Source: Pseudomonadota bacterium
Lineage (GTDB): Bacteria > Pseudomonadota > Gammaproteobacteria > Burkholderiales > Thiobacteraceae
Length of the DNA: 64,000 bases
Assembly (NCBI GenBank): GCA_021812385.1
Contig: JAKANO010000003.1
Span: forward strand, 237,339 to 301,338
Reading direction: 5' to 3'
Shown here: positions 18,125 to 25,993 of the stretch, piece after piece
How the letters are laid out: each line of letters begins with the position of its first letter
How positions within the stretch are numbered: position 1 is the first letter of the stretch
Made by a program: the position numbers and the translations under genes
Notes under the pieces: generated by a model
Databases searched by the model: none
What the model saw: the letters and a program-made list of their open reading frames with translations, nothing else
What the model was told of the DNA's origin: nothing

Positions 18125-18811
18125 TCATTCTTTCCAGCGATAGCCCATGCCATACACCGTATCGATGGCGTCGAAGTGCGGGTCGAGGGCGGCGAATTTT
18201 TTGCGGATGCGCTTGATGTGCGAGGTGATGGTGGCGTCGTCCACGGTGAGCTTGGCTTCGCTCATCAAATGATCGCGGTCTTTCAAATGGCCGGGGAATT
18301 TCGCCAGCGCATGCACCATCCAAAACTCCGTCACGGTCAACGACACCGGTTGGCCTTGCCATTGCACGGCCATGCGTTTCAAATCCAATTGCAAGGGGCC
18401 GCGCGTGAGCAGCTCGTCGATGTCGGTATGCGAGGCCACCGCGTCCATGCGCCGGAACAAGGCGCTGATGCGCGCCAGCAAATGCGGCAGGCTGATGTCC
18501 TTGGTGAGGTAATCGTCGGCGCCGATGCGCAAACCCACCACGGTATCGAAATCGCTATCGCGCGCGGTGAGAAAAATAATCGCCAGCGTTTCCGATTTGG
18601 CGCGCAAGTCGCGGCACAGCGTAAAGCCGCCATCGATTTCGTCGTCCAGGCCAATGTCGATCAGCGCCAGATCCGGCAAGCGTGTGTGCATGCCGGCCAT
18701 GGCCTCGCGCCGATTGGCGTACGCCGCCACCTCATATCCCTGGCGGCGCAAGGCCTCGGCATAGTTGGCCCGGATCGCCGGCTCGTCTTCCACAATCGCA
18801 ATTGTTCGTCC
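18125..18811 (-). CDS. pdsR: PdsR-like response regulator (OmpR/PhoB type)
   Basis: DNA-binding response regulator partnered with the downstream kinase. Start at the ATG at 18811 (MGRTIAIVEDEPAIRANYAE) gives 228 residues; the frame extends to 18883 but receiver domains begin here. The receiver domain has Asp10, the phosphoacceptor Asp53 (LALIDIGL), a conserved Thr (FLTARDSD) and Lys in YLTKDIS. The winged-helix domain ends DTVYGMGYRWKE. MGRTIAIVEDEP and the IDIGLDDEIDGG insert match my memory of the dedicated-sortase response regulators. First gene of the pair. The stop is followed by repeat copy A and then the kinase, about 140 bases away. Confidence 0.85.
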   Translation of the reverse strand, partial: GRTIAIVEDEPAIRANYAEALRRQGYEVAAYANRREAMAGMHTRLPDLALIDIGLDDEIDGGFTLCRDLRAKSETLAIIFLTARDSDFDTVVGLRIGADDYLTKDISLPHLLARISALFRRMDAVASHTDIDELLTRGPLQLDLKRMAVQWQGQPVSLTVTEFWMVHALAKFPGHLKDRDHLMSEAKLTVDDATITSHIKRIRKKFAALDPHFDAIDTVYGMGYRWKE

Positions 18812-18981
18812 CATGGCGGCGAATATACACGATTCGGCGCGGCGCGCGCAGCGGCCAATGTACGCGCCCGAATTTCGCCACAATTCATCCCCTGCGCGCC
18901 CGCATCCCTCCGCCTCACGCCCTATTTAGCAGCTTAAATACACGCCATGATCCATCGTGATTGTTTTTTAAGGAGATGAAA

Positions 18982-19146
18982 ATGTTGTACGGCTTATTGC
19001 TGGAAGGCGTGGATGCGCAAGCACAGAAAGAACAAACAGCGCAAGCGTGCAAGGTCACCCCAGATGAGGATGAGTCCTGGTGGCTGGGGATGGAAGCCTG
19101 GGTGTGCTGCGAAACAGTGCAAACCCGCCCGCTCGCTGGACATTGA
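18982..19146 (+). CDS. Small acidic hypothetical protein
   Basis: 54 residues, MLYGLLLEGVDAQAQKEQTA and so on, ending RPLAGH. I choose the ATG at 18982 because AAGGAG (18970-18975) is six bases upstream; the ATG at 18976 abuts that site. No recognisable domain and no membrane segment; it contains a Trp pair and a Cys pair (SWWLG, WVCCETVQ). The strong ribosome-binding site is the main support for its being real. Divergent from the pdsR-like gene. Confidence 0.5.
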   Translation: MLYGLLLEGVDAQAQKEQTAQACKVTPDEDESWWLGMEAWVCCETVQTRPLAGH

Positions 19147-19156
19147 GGTGAGACGC

Positions 19157-19294
19157 ATGCATCTGAAAAATATCCTGCGCTTTATTTTCGGGAGCGCCAT
19201 TCTGGCCCTGACGGCGCTTGTGCTGTTTGTCACCACGCAAGCGGTGCTGGCGCAACCGCCGGAACACGCCATGGCCTATCTCAGCTTATTTTGA
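19157..19294 (+). CDS. Small single-pass membrane protein
   Basis: 45 residues, MHLKNILRFIFGSAILALTA and so on: a basic N-terminus, one membrane helix (FIFGSAILALTALVLFVTT) and a short tail ending AYLSLF. The start has a GAGGTGAG ribosome-binding site overlapping the end of the previous small gene, which suggests one transcript. Below the usual ORF length cut-off. Function unknown. Confidence 0.5.
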   Translation: MHLKNILRFIFGSAILALTALVLFVTTQAVLAQPPEHAMAYLSLF

Positions 19295-19335
19295 GCTTAT
19301 TTGTGCACGATCATGGCTTGCGGTAAATTGGCTGC

Positions 19336-20328
19336 ATGTCGGTCGAATACTTTGCCCAGCGATTGCTCAACCCGTATCGTGGCGTCATGCACACCATTCG
19401 CTATGCCTCTGCCGAGGCCGTGACGCTGGACGGCGCGCATTGGGATATTTACGTTTCCAACGATGCGCTATTGGAAGGTTTGACGGTGAATCGCTGGACC
19501 CAGATTACCGATATTCGCTATGGCAGCTGGTCGCTGGCGCAAGGCTTAAAACGCGGCGCTATTTACCCTTCGGACGATTTTTTGCGCTTGGAAGAAATGG
19601 GCGCGATGGTATACGAGCATCTGACGCGGGTGCATCAGCAAGTGCCGTTTGCGCTGCAAGATCATTTCGAATTATGGCTGCTGGATAGCGCGCAGCAGCC
19701 GCTGGCCTTGCTTTCCAGCGTGGTGCAGGAACAAGCAATGGAACTCGAGGAGTCTATTGTGTGGCGCGCCGGCTATACCGCAGCCGAACATTTTTTTAGT
19801 CCGGTGCTGCAACGCCTAAGCAGCACAGCGCAGAACGCAGCCGAATATCTGACCCGTTACATCAATGCTTGCGCCGGGACGGCGCCCGTGGCGCAATGGT
19901 TTCTGCGGCATGCCGATGGCAGCGGCGCGGGCCTGCGTTGCCTCGGCGCAGCGTGTGCTTTGGATGGGCGCAGCTTGCCGGCGCAGGCATTTCCCGCGCT
20001 GTTGCTGGCGGCTGCGGGACACGATGCGGCACATGCAGACTTGATTGAGGACTTTCATGCGTGGCAGGCGCCTTGGTTGTTGTCCTTGTCGCAATTGGAA
20101 AACGCCACGCGCCAACAACTGGAGCAGCAGGCGCGGCAACAAGCGCTCGCGGTGGAGAAACATTATCGGCTCTACCCCGAAATCATCGACCAGCAGGGCA
20201 TCAAGGCCGCTTTGGTCGAAGCCTTGCTGCGGCGCAGCCAAGCCAATGTGGAGCCGACGAAAGATTCGACGATGTCCACCTTCTACATCGAATTGCATCC
20301 GAGTCCGGGCGGCGATCGGTCGATTTAA
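19336..20328 (+). CDS. Conserved-looking hypothetical protein, 330 residues
   Basis: 330 residues from the ATG at 19336, probably cytoplasmic: no signal peptide or membrane segment. The first half (MSVEYFAQRLLNPYRGVMHT; WDIYVSNDALLEGL; ITDIRYGSWSLAQGLKRGAI) looks like a folded mixed alpha/beta domain. The second half is helical and Gln/Ala/Leu-rich (LSQLENATRQQLEQQARQQA), ending in a short Ser/Pro tail. I do not recognise the family. Codon use matches its neighbours, so it appears native. Confidence 0.7.
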   Translation: MSVEYFAQRLLNPYRGVMHTIRYASAEAVTLDGAHWDIYVSNDALLEGLTVNRWTQITDIRYGSWSLAQGLKRGAIYPSDDFLRLEEMGAMVYEHLTRVHQQVPFALQDHFELWLLDSAQQPLALLSSVVQEQAMELEESIVWRAGYTAAEHFFSPVLQRLSSTAQNAAEYLTRYINACAGTAPVAQWFLRHADGSGAGLRCLGAACALDGRSLPAQAFPALLLAAAGHDAAHADLIEDFHAWQAPWLLSLSQLENATRQQLEQQARQQALAVEKHYRLYPEIIDQQGIKAALVEALLRRSQANVEPTKDSTMSTFYIELHPSPGGDRSI

Positions 20329-20493
20329 ATCGGGCTGGCTATGCGGAAAAATAGCCAATTCCAGGTATATCAAGCTATCTGCCGCGGTGGATACTATATT
20401 TGATTAATTTCAATAAGTTTTGCGGTATTGCGTGACCCCTGCAAGGATCGCCAACGCGCAACATCACGAGAGAGGCATGACCCGCCAAATAAC

Positions 20494-22746
20494 ATGATGC
20501 GCCGCCCCATACCTTTCCAGTGGCTAGGGCTGAGCCTTGTCTTGCTCGCGCTGGGCGCGGCGATTGCGTTCAATCTGTACCTCGAACATGGCCGCACCGC
20601 CCAGCGCGAGCAAGATCGGCTGTTAAGCAAGGTGCGGGTCATCGCCGAGAACATGGAACTCGAGATGGCCAGCGCCAACCTGGCGCTGGAGGGCGTGCGC
20701 GACGACCTGCCCAACTGGAAAGATGCAGCCGCATTGCAGGCGGAAACGCGCTATCTCAAAGCGCTTACCAATGCCATGCCGGGCATCCGCTATATCGGAA
20801 TCACGGATGCGCAAGGCATCCTGCTGGCCTCGAACCAGCACCAGTTGGTTGGCAGCAACTTCAGTCATCGTGATTATTTTCAGACCGTCAAACAGCATCC
20901 CAATGCCGACACCCTGTACGTTTCGCCGCCGTTCAAAAGCGCGCTCGGTTTATACGTCATCGGCATCACGCGGATGATTCCCGGTCCGCACGGGGAGTTT
21001 GCCGGGGCCGTTACCGCCACGCTGGATCCGGAATATTTCAAGACCTTGATGCGCTCGGTGCTGTACGCGCCGGATGCGTGGGATGGGATTGCCCATGGCG
21101 ATGGTCAGGTGTTCCTCATGGAGCCGCAGCGCGATGGGGTGCAGGGCCTGAATTTAGCGCAACCCGGCTCCTTCTTCACGCGGCATCGGGAGAGCGGCCG
21201 GCTAGCCACGGTCTACACGGGGAAGGTGTACTCTACCAACGAGACGCGGATGATGGCGCAACGCACGATCCGTCCCGTTTTACTGAAGATGGACAAGCCG
21301 CTAGTGGTGGCCGTCAGCCGTGACTTGGCCGTGGTTTTCCAACCCTGGCGCCGTGATGCGCTGACCCAGGGCGGGCTGTTCGCACTGATCGTCGTGGTGT
21401 CCAGCTTGGGACTTCATGCCTATCAGTTGCGCCAGCGGGTATTCGATCAGCGGGCGGGTGAAGCGGCCGCCGCCTTGCGGCAAAGCGCGGAGCGCTTGCA
21501 AATGGCCACCGAGGCCTCGGGTGTCGGCGTGTGGGACTACGATATCGTGAGTGGCGATTTGATCTGGGACGACTCCATGTATGCCATCTACGGTATCGAT
21601 CGGGACAAGGTTTCCAGCCTCTACGACGCCTGGCGCAACAGCGTGCTGGCGGAGGATCGGCCGGCCGTGGATGCTGCCCTGGAGGTGGCCATTGCGCAAG
21701 GCGCGTCCTTTACGCCGCGCTTCCGCATCCGTTGCGGCGATGGCGCCTTGCGTTACATCCAGGCGCGGGCGCGCATCTATTTCGATGCCAACCGCCGACC
21801 TCTGCGCATGGTGGGCACCAACGAAGACATCACCGAGCGCCAGCAACGCGAAGCCGCCTTGCGAGAATCGGAAGATCGCTTCCATTCGACCTTCGAAGCG
21901 GCCGCCATCGGCATGGCGCTGGTGAACCTGGAAGGCCGCTTCATGCAGGTCAATGACGCCTTGTGCGGCATTCTCGGCTACACGCAAGCGGAGCTACAGC
22001 AAAAAACCTTTCAGGACATTACCCACGCGGACGACTTGGAGGCCGGTCTGGCGCTGATGCAAGAATTGCTGACGGGTACGCACGGTAGTTACCAGGTGGA
22101 ACAGCGCTGCTTGTACAAAGATGGCCGCGTGATCTGGATATTGCTCAGCGGCTCTGCGGTGCGCGATGCGAACGGCAAGGTGCTGTACTTCGTGGCCCAG
22201 ATTCAGGACATCACCGAGCGCCGCGCCTTGCTGAATAAACTCGCGCTCCAAGCAACCAAGGATTATCTAACCGGCCTGTCCAACCGGCGCCATTTCATGG
22301 AGCGGGGTGAAGCCGAGCTTGCGCATGTGCAGCGCTATGGCCATGCGCTTTCCTTGTTCATGCTCGATGTCGATCGCTTCAAAAACATCAACGATACCTA
22401 TGGCCACAAGGCGGGTGACACCGTTTTGCGGAAATTGAGCTAGATCCTGCGCGATACGCTGCGCAGCGTCGATGTTATCGGTCGCGTGGGCGGCGAGGAG
22501 TTCGTGGTGTTGATGCCCGAAACCGGTCTTCAGCAAGCGCTGGAAGTCGCGGAACGCTTGCGCGAGATTGTCGCTACCACCGATGTCATACGGGAGGCCG
22601 GCTTGCCGCTGCATTTCACGGTTTCCATCGGCGTCGTCACGTTGCAGGGCAAGGACGTCAACCTCGATATGCTGCTCAATCTGGCTGATCGGGCGCTGTA
22701 TCAGGCCAAGGCCGGCGGCCGCAACAAAGTGTGTGTTGCGGCTTAG
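20494..22746 (+). pseudogene. PAS-PAS-GGDEF diguanylate cyclase interrupted by an in-frame TAG
   Basis: Membrane signalling protein expected to make cyclic di-GMP. From the ATG at 20494: TM1 (about 8-28, LGLSLVLLALGAAIAFNLYL), a periplasmic Cache-like sensor (about 30-285), TM2 (about 291-309), PAS 1 (about 330-450), PAS 2 (about 460-580), then GGDEF from about residue 595. The frame stops at TAG (22441-22443, codon 650) inside the GGDEF domain. Reading straight on in the same frame gives ILRDTLRSVDVIGRVGGEEF and a complete domain end to the TAG at 22746. A single C-to-T change of a CAG (Gln) codon explains the break, since the family has ...LRKLSQILRDTLR here. The truncated product lacks GGEEF and would be inactive. 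Sequencing error or amber suppression are alternatives. Confidence 0.88.
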
Positions 22747-22779
22747 GCCGTCTTGCGCAGAACGGCCGCTTGGCTCGAA

Positions 22780-23235
22780 TCATTCCACCCTGAAACAAGC
22801 CGCCTGTCCCAGCATCGCGCCATCCGTATCGACTAAATTCCACACCGTGGCGTGCTGGATCGTGAAGCGCCGGCCGGAGCGCGCGATGCGCACGCCGCTG
22901 TAATCGTCGATATAGCCTTGCGTGGCGACGAGCTGCAACAAGCGTTCGCGCGCCGCTTGGGCCAGCGGCTCGGCGGAGTGCCGCGAGGGCATGCCGACGA
23001 TTTCCGACCACGGCATTTCGAATGCGGCTTGCGCCGCGAGATTGGCGTAGGTGAAGCGCGTGTCGGCTGCGCTGTCGTGCGACAGCAGGGCAAAGGGCGC
23101 GTGGTACAGTGCGCGCGCCGGATCGTCGCTGATTAGCAAATCGCGGCCGGTCCATTGCCGGTAGCTGTCCAGCAGCAGTTTAGCGTGCGCCGGCCAGTAA
23201 GCGTTGGCTTCGGCCGGCTCGGTTGCGGAATGCAA
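22780..23235 (-). CDS. MEKHLA-domain (PAS-like) protein
   Basis: 151-residue soluble protein made of a single PAS-like MEKHLA domain. Characteristic parts are HAKLLLDSYRQWTGRDLL, LYHAPFALLSHDSAADTRF, YANLAAQAAFEMPWSEIVGM (a PAS-like N-A-A segment), SRHSAEPLAQAARERLLQLV and GRRFTIQHATVWNLVD. Stand-alone members are often of unknown function, possibly small-ligand sensing. It is transcribed toward the broken cyclase gene and follows the mutarotase gene with repeat copy F between. Confidence 0.78.
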   Translation of the reverse strand: MHSATEPAEANAYWPAHAKLLLDSYRQWTGRDLLISDDPARALYHAPFALLSHDSAADTRFTYANLAAQAAFEMPWSEIVGMPSRHSAEPLAQAARERLLQLVATQGYIDDYSGVRIARSGRRFTIQHATVWNLVDTDGAMLGQAACFRVE

Positions 23236-23256
23236 AGGGGATTTCCTAAAAACGCT

Positions 23257-23328
23257 TCACCACGGAGTACACAGAGTAATTCAAGTTTTGGTTTTCTCCG
23301 TGTACTCCGTGTACTCCGTGGTTCAATG
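23257..23328. repeat. Multi-core palindromic element, copy F (ACGGAG cores)
   Basis: Left arm 23257-23279 has ACC then ACGGAG and ACAGAG cores nine bases apart. Right arm 23291-23325 has three CTCCGT cores at nine-base spacing followed by GGTTC. In the direction of transcription it begins 12 bases after the mutarotase stop codon. Confidence 0.82.
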
Positions 23329-23340
23329 GTTTTTTCTGGG

Positions 23341-24246
23341 TTATATCTTGGCTTCCACCGTATAGCGCACCCACAAATGATGCTCTTGGCTGGGCGCAAT
23401 CGTGACCACGTCGGTGTCGGCATTGGTGCTTTCCACGCACAACATTTTGCGGTAACCGTTCTCGCCGAGATCGCCCATTTTTTGCGCTTTCTCAATCCAG
23501 GGATTCCATACCACGGTGGAATGGCTGCCGCGTTTGGCAATGCGAATGCGGCGCTGCCAACCCGGATCTTCGATCACGCAATCGACGGCGGTATCGAGGT
23601 AGATGCGGTCCACTTCGCCTTCGATCAGCACCGGGCCAGTTTGTTTTTTATGCACGCCGCCATCCACTTTGTCGACATAGGTCGTGCCTTCCAGGCCATG
23701 CACCAGAACCTCGCGGATATCGCTGATGGTGAAGTAGGTGTGCAGCGCATCGCCGATGGTGATCGGCTGCGTGCCGCAATTGAGCGTGCCCAAATCCATG
23801 TCCAGGCTTTTGCCGACGGCGATTTGCAGGATCAATTCGCTGGGATGCGGCCATTGCGCGCGGGTCGCTTCGGTGGGCACCAAGCGCAACGCAATCCAGG
23901 TGCCGTTGTCTTCCAGCGCCTTGGTGCCGATCACTTCCCACATCACGGTGCGCGCAAAACCATGGCCCGGAACGTCCGTGCGCGTTGCGTGCGGGCCAAA
24001 CCAAGGCCAGCACACCGGTACGCCGCCGCGGATCGATTTGCCTGGCGCGAGGGTCGCGGCGGGGGACATCCAGATCACCGCCGGCTGGCCATGCGGCGTC
24101 CAGTGCATGAGATGCGCGCCTTGCAGGCAAATATCCGACTTGGCGTGCAGATTGTCGATCTCGGCCACGATCATTCCATCGGATTCTTTGAAGGAAATGT
24201 GGCCCGGAATGGCAAAGCGTTGGTTCAAAGCGGCGATATCGCTCAT
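23341..24246 (-). CDS. D-hexose-6-phosphate mutarotase (YeaD-type aldose epimerase)
   Basis: Galactose-mutarotase-fold protein predicted to interconvert the anomers of hexose 6-phosphates. From the ATG at 24246 it has 301 residues; a TTG at 24255 is a weaker option, and AGGAG lies 11 bases before the ATG. Family motifs: GAHLMHWTP, RGGVPVCWPWFGPH, GHGFARTVMWEV, LHTYFTISDI and VVWNPWIEKAQKMGDLGENG (the catalytic-base region). Cytoplasmic, full length. Confidence 0.88.
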   Translation of the reverse strand: MSDIAALNQRFAIPGHISFKESDGMIVAEIDNLHAKSDICLQGAHLMHWTPHGQPAVIWMSPAATLAPGKSIRGGVPVCWPWFGPHATRTDVPGHGFARTVMWEVIGTKALEDNGTWIALRLVPTEATRAQWPHPSELILQIAVGKSLDMDLGTLNCGTQPITIGDALHTYFTISDIREVLVHGLEGTTYVDKVDGGVHKKQTGPVLIEGEVDRIYLDTAVDCVIEDPGWQRRIRIAKRGSHSTVVWNPWIEKAQKMGDLGENGYRKMLCVESTNADTDVVTIAPSQEHHLWVRYTVEAKI

Positions 24247-24390
24247 GCTGGTCAAAGCTCCTGTTGATATAAGTGTTTGTCGGAGTTGGGTTTATAGGGC
24301 TGTGCGCCCGGATTTAACTCTGGATTTAAGGGGCAAAAAATACACGTTCTAGCGCGCTTGCGCAATCCGTCGTAATGACTGCTGCGAAAT

Positions 24391-25620
24391 TTAGATTTTG
24401 CTGGCGATGAGCACGCCGCCGGTGCCGCCGAAAGCAAACGAGTTGGACATCACATGGCGCAGGGCGACGCCGCTGCGGCCCTGGTTTGGCACATAGTCCA
24501 GATCGCACTTCGGATCGGGATTTTTGAGGTTGATGGTGGGGGGGATGGCTTGTTGCTCCAGCGCCATCAGGGCGGCGATGAATTCCACCGCGCCGGCCGC
24601 GCCCATCAGATGGCCGTGCATGGATTTAGTCGAGCTGATGGCGAGCTTGGCCGCGTGTTCCCCGAACACCGCCTTTATGGCGGCGGTTTCGACGGCATCG
24701 TTCAAGGCAGTAGCGGTGCCGTGGGCGTTGATATAGCCGATATCCTCAGGCTGTAGCGTGGTGGAGTTCAGCGCCGCGCGCATCACCAAGGACTGGCCCT
24801 CGACGGTGGGCGAGGTAATGTGGCTGCAATCGTTGGCGCAACCATAGCCGGTCAGCTCGGCATAGATTTTCGCACCGCGTGCCTGTGCGCTTGCCATATC
24901 CTCCAGCACCACCATGGCCGCGCCTTCGCCCAGCACCAGGCCGTTGCGGTCGAGCGCGAACGGTTTGCAGGAAGCGCCGGGGTCGTTGGGATCTTCCTTG
25001 GCCAAGGTGCGCAGCGCCTCCCAGGCGCGGATGGTGGCGTAAGTCAGCAAGGCCTCGCTGCCGCCGGCCAGCATCACGTCGGCGTAGCCGTGGTGAATTT
25101 GGCGGAAAGCTTCGCCGATGGCGACGCTGGAAGAAGAGCAAGCCGTGGAATACGTCAGATTCGGCCCGGCCAAGCCGTGTTCCAGTCCAATTTGCGAGGC
25201 GGCGGCGCTGTTCATCGCCATCAGCACGGTGAAGGGTTTGAGGCGCGTCGCGTTGTCGCGATACAGGCGTATGTAGCCTTCCTCGCTGGCGGCTGCGCCG
25301 CCCATGCCGGTGCCGAGATAAACGCCGATGCGCGATTTATCGGCCTGCGCCATATCCAAATGGGAATCGGCGATGGCTTGGTTGGCCGCGACCAAGGCAA
25401 ATTGGCTCACGCGATCCAAGCCGGAGGCTTTGTGCTTGGTCAAGTATTGCAGCGGATCGAAATCCGCAGCGGCGGCGATCTTGACATCCAGCTGTTCGGT
25501 GAAATCGGCTTGTAGGCGGCGGATGCCGGACTTGCCCGCCATCAAACTGGCAAAGAAAATCTCCGGCGTATTGCCCAGTGGAGAAATGATGCCCATGCCG
25601 GTGATGGCGACGCGACGCAT
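24391..25620 (-). CDS. Beta-ketoacyl-ACP synthase (FabF/FabB family)
   Basis: Condensing enzyme that extends an acyl chain with malonyl-ACP. 409 residues, normal length, with the Cys-His-His triad: TACSSSSV (Cys161), NAHGTATALND (about His300) and SMHGHLMGAAGAVEF (about His336). The C-terminal SNSFAFGGTGGVLI is typical. It starts ten bases after an ACP gene and has no fabD, fabG or fabH around it, so it is probably an accessory ketosynthase paired with its own ACP rather than the housekeeping FabF. Confidence 0.92.
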   Translation of the reverse strand: MRRVAITGMGIISPLGNTPEIFFASLMAGKSGIRRLQADFTEQLDVKIAAAADFDPLQYLTKHKASGLDRVSQFALVAANQAIADSHLDMAQADKSRIGVYLGTGMGGAAASEEGYIRLYRDNATRLKPFTVLMAMNSAAASQIGLEHGLAGPNLTYSTACSSSSVAIGEAFRQIHHGYADVMLAGGSEALLTYATIRAWEALRTLAKEDPNDPGASCKPFALDRNGLVLGEGAAMVVLEDMASAQARGAKIYAELTGYGCANDCSHITSPTVEGQSLVMRAALNSTTLQPEDIGYINAHGTATALNDAVETAAIKAVFGEHAAKLAISSTKSMHGHLMGAAGAVEFIAALMALEQQAIPPTINLKNPDPKCDLDYVPNQGRSGVALRHVMSNSFAFGGTGGVLIASKI

Positions 25621-25630
25621 AGATGTGCCC

Positions 25631-25876
25631 TTATGTGGGGTGTTGTTCCTTGATCAACTGATCAACTAAGTTAACCACGTCTTTCAAGGTTTTTATATCG
25701 GCTTGGTAATCGGTAACCTTGATATTGAAAGCGTCTTCGGCACGGAAAATAACGTCGAAGGTATCCAGCGAATCCAGGCCGAGGTCTTCCAGCGTGCTCT
25801 CGGGCGTGATCGTGTCCGGATTGATATCGAGCTTTTCGGCGATGATTTCTTTGAGGGTTTGCAATGTGTCTGCCAT
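25631..25876 (-). CDS. Acyl carrier protein (accessory)
   Basis: 81-residue acyl carrier protein from the ATG at 25876, with an AGGA site upstream; the open frame starts earlier, but MADTLQTLKEI is the natural N-terminus. The phosphopantetheine attachment motif is LGLDSLDTFDV with Ser36. The usual AcpP motif is DSLDTVEL(V/I)M, so the helix II face DSLDTFDVIF differs somewhat, consistent with a dedicated ACP. Co-transcribed with the downstream ketosynthase. Confidence 0.92.
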   Translation of the reverse strand: MADTLQTLKEIIAEKLDINPDTITPESTLEDLGLDSLDTFDVIFRAEDAFNIKVTDYQADIKTLKDVVNLVDQLIKEQHPT

Positions 25877-25993
25877 GGTGTTCCTCAGGAGCGAAAACTT
25901 CATTCTAACCCGATAAATGCCGTTTCACTAAAACACTTATCGCGGGGTATCGGCCGCGTAGTTTTTTCGACGCGCGGGTGCTGGACGGGTATC

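Noticed and set aside
22441..22443. Reading the in-frame TAG as pyrrolysine or other recoding
   Set aside because: No pyrrolysine genes are seen here, and the neighbouring sequence supports an ordinary CAG-to-TAG change in a Gln codon.
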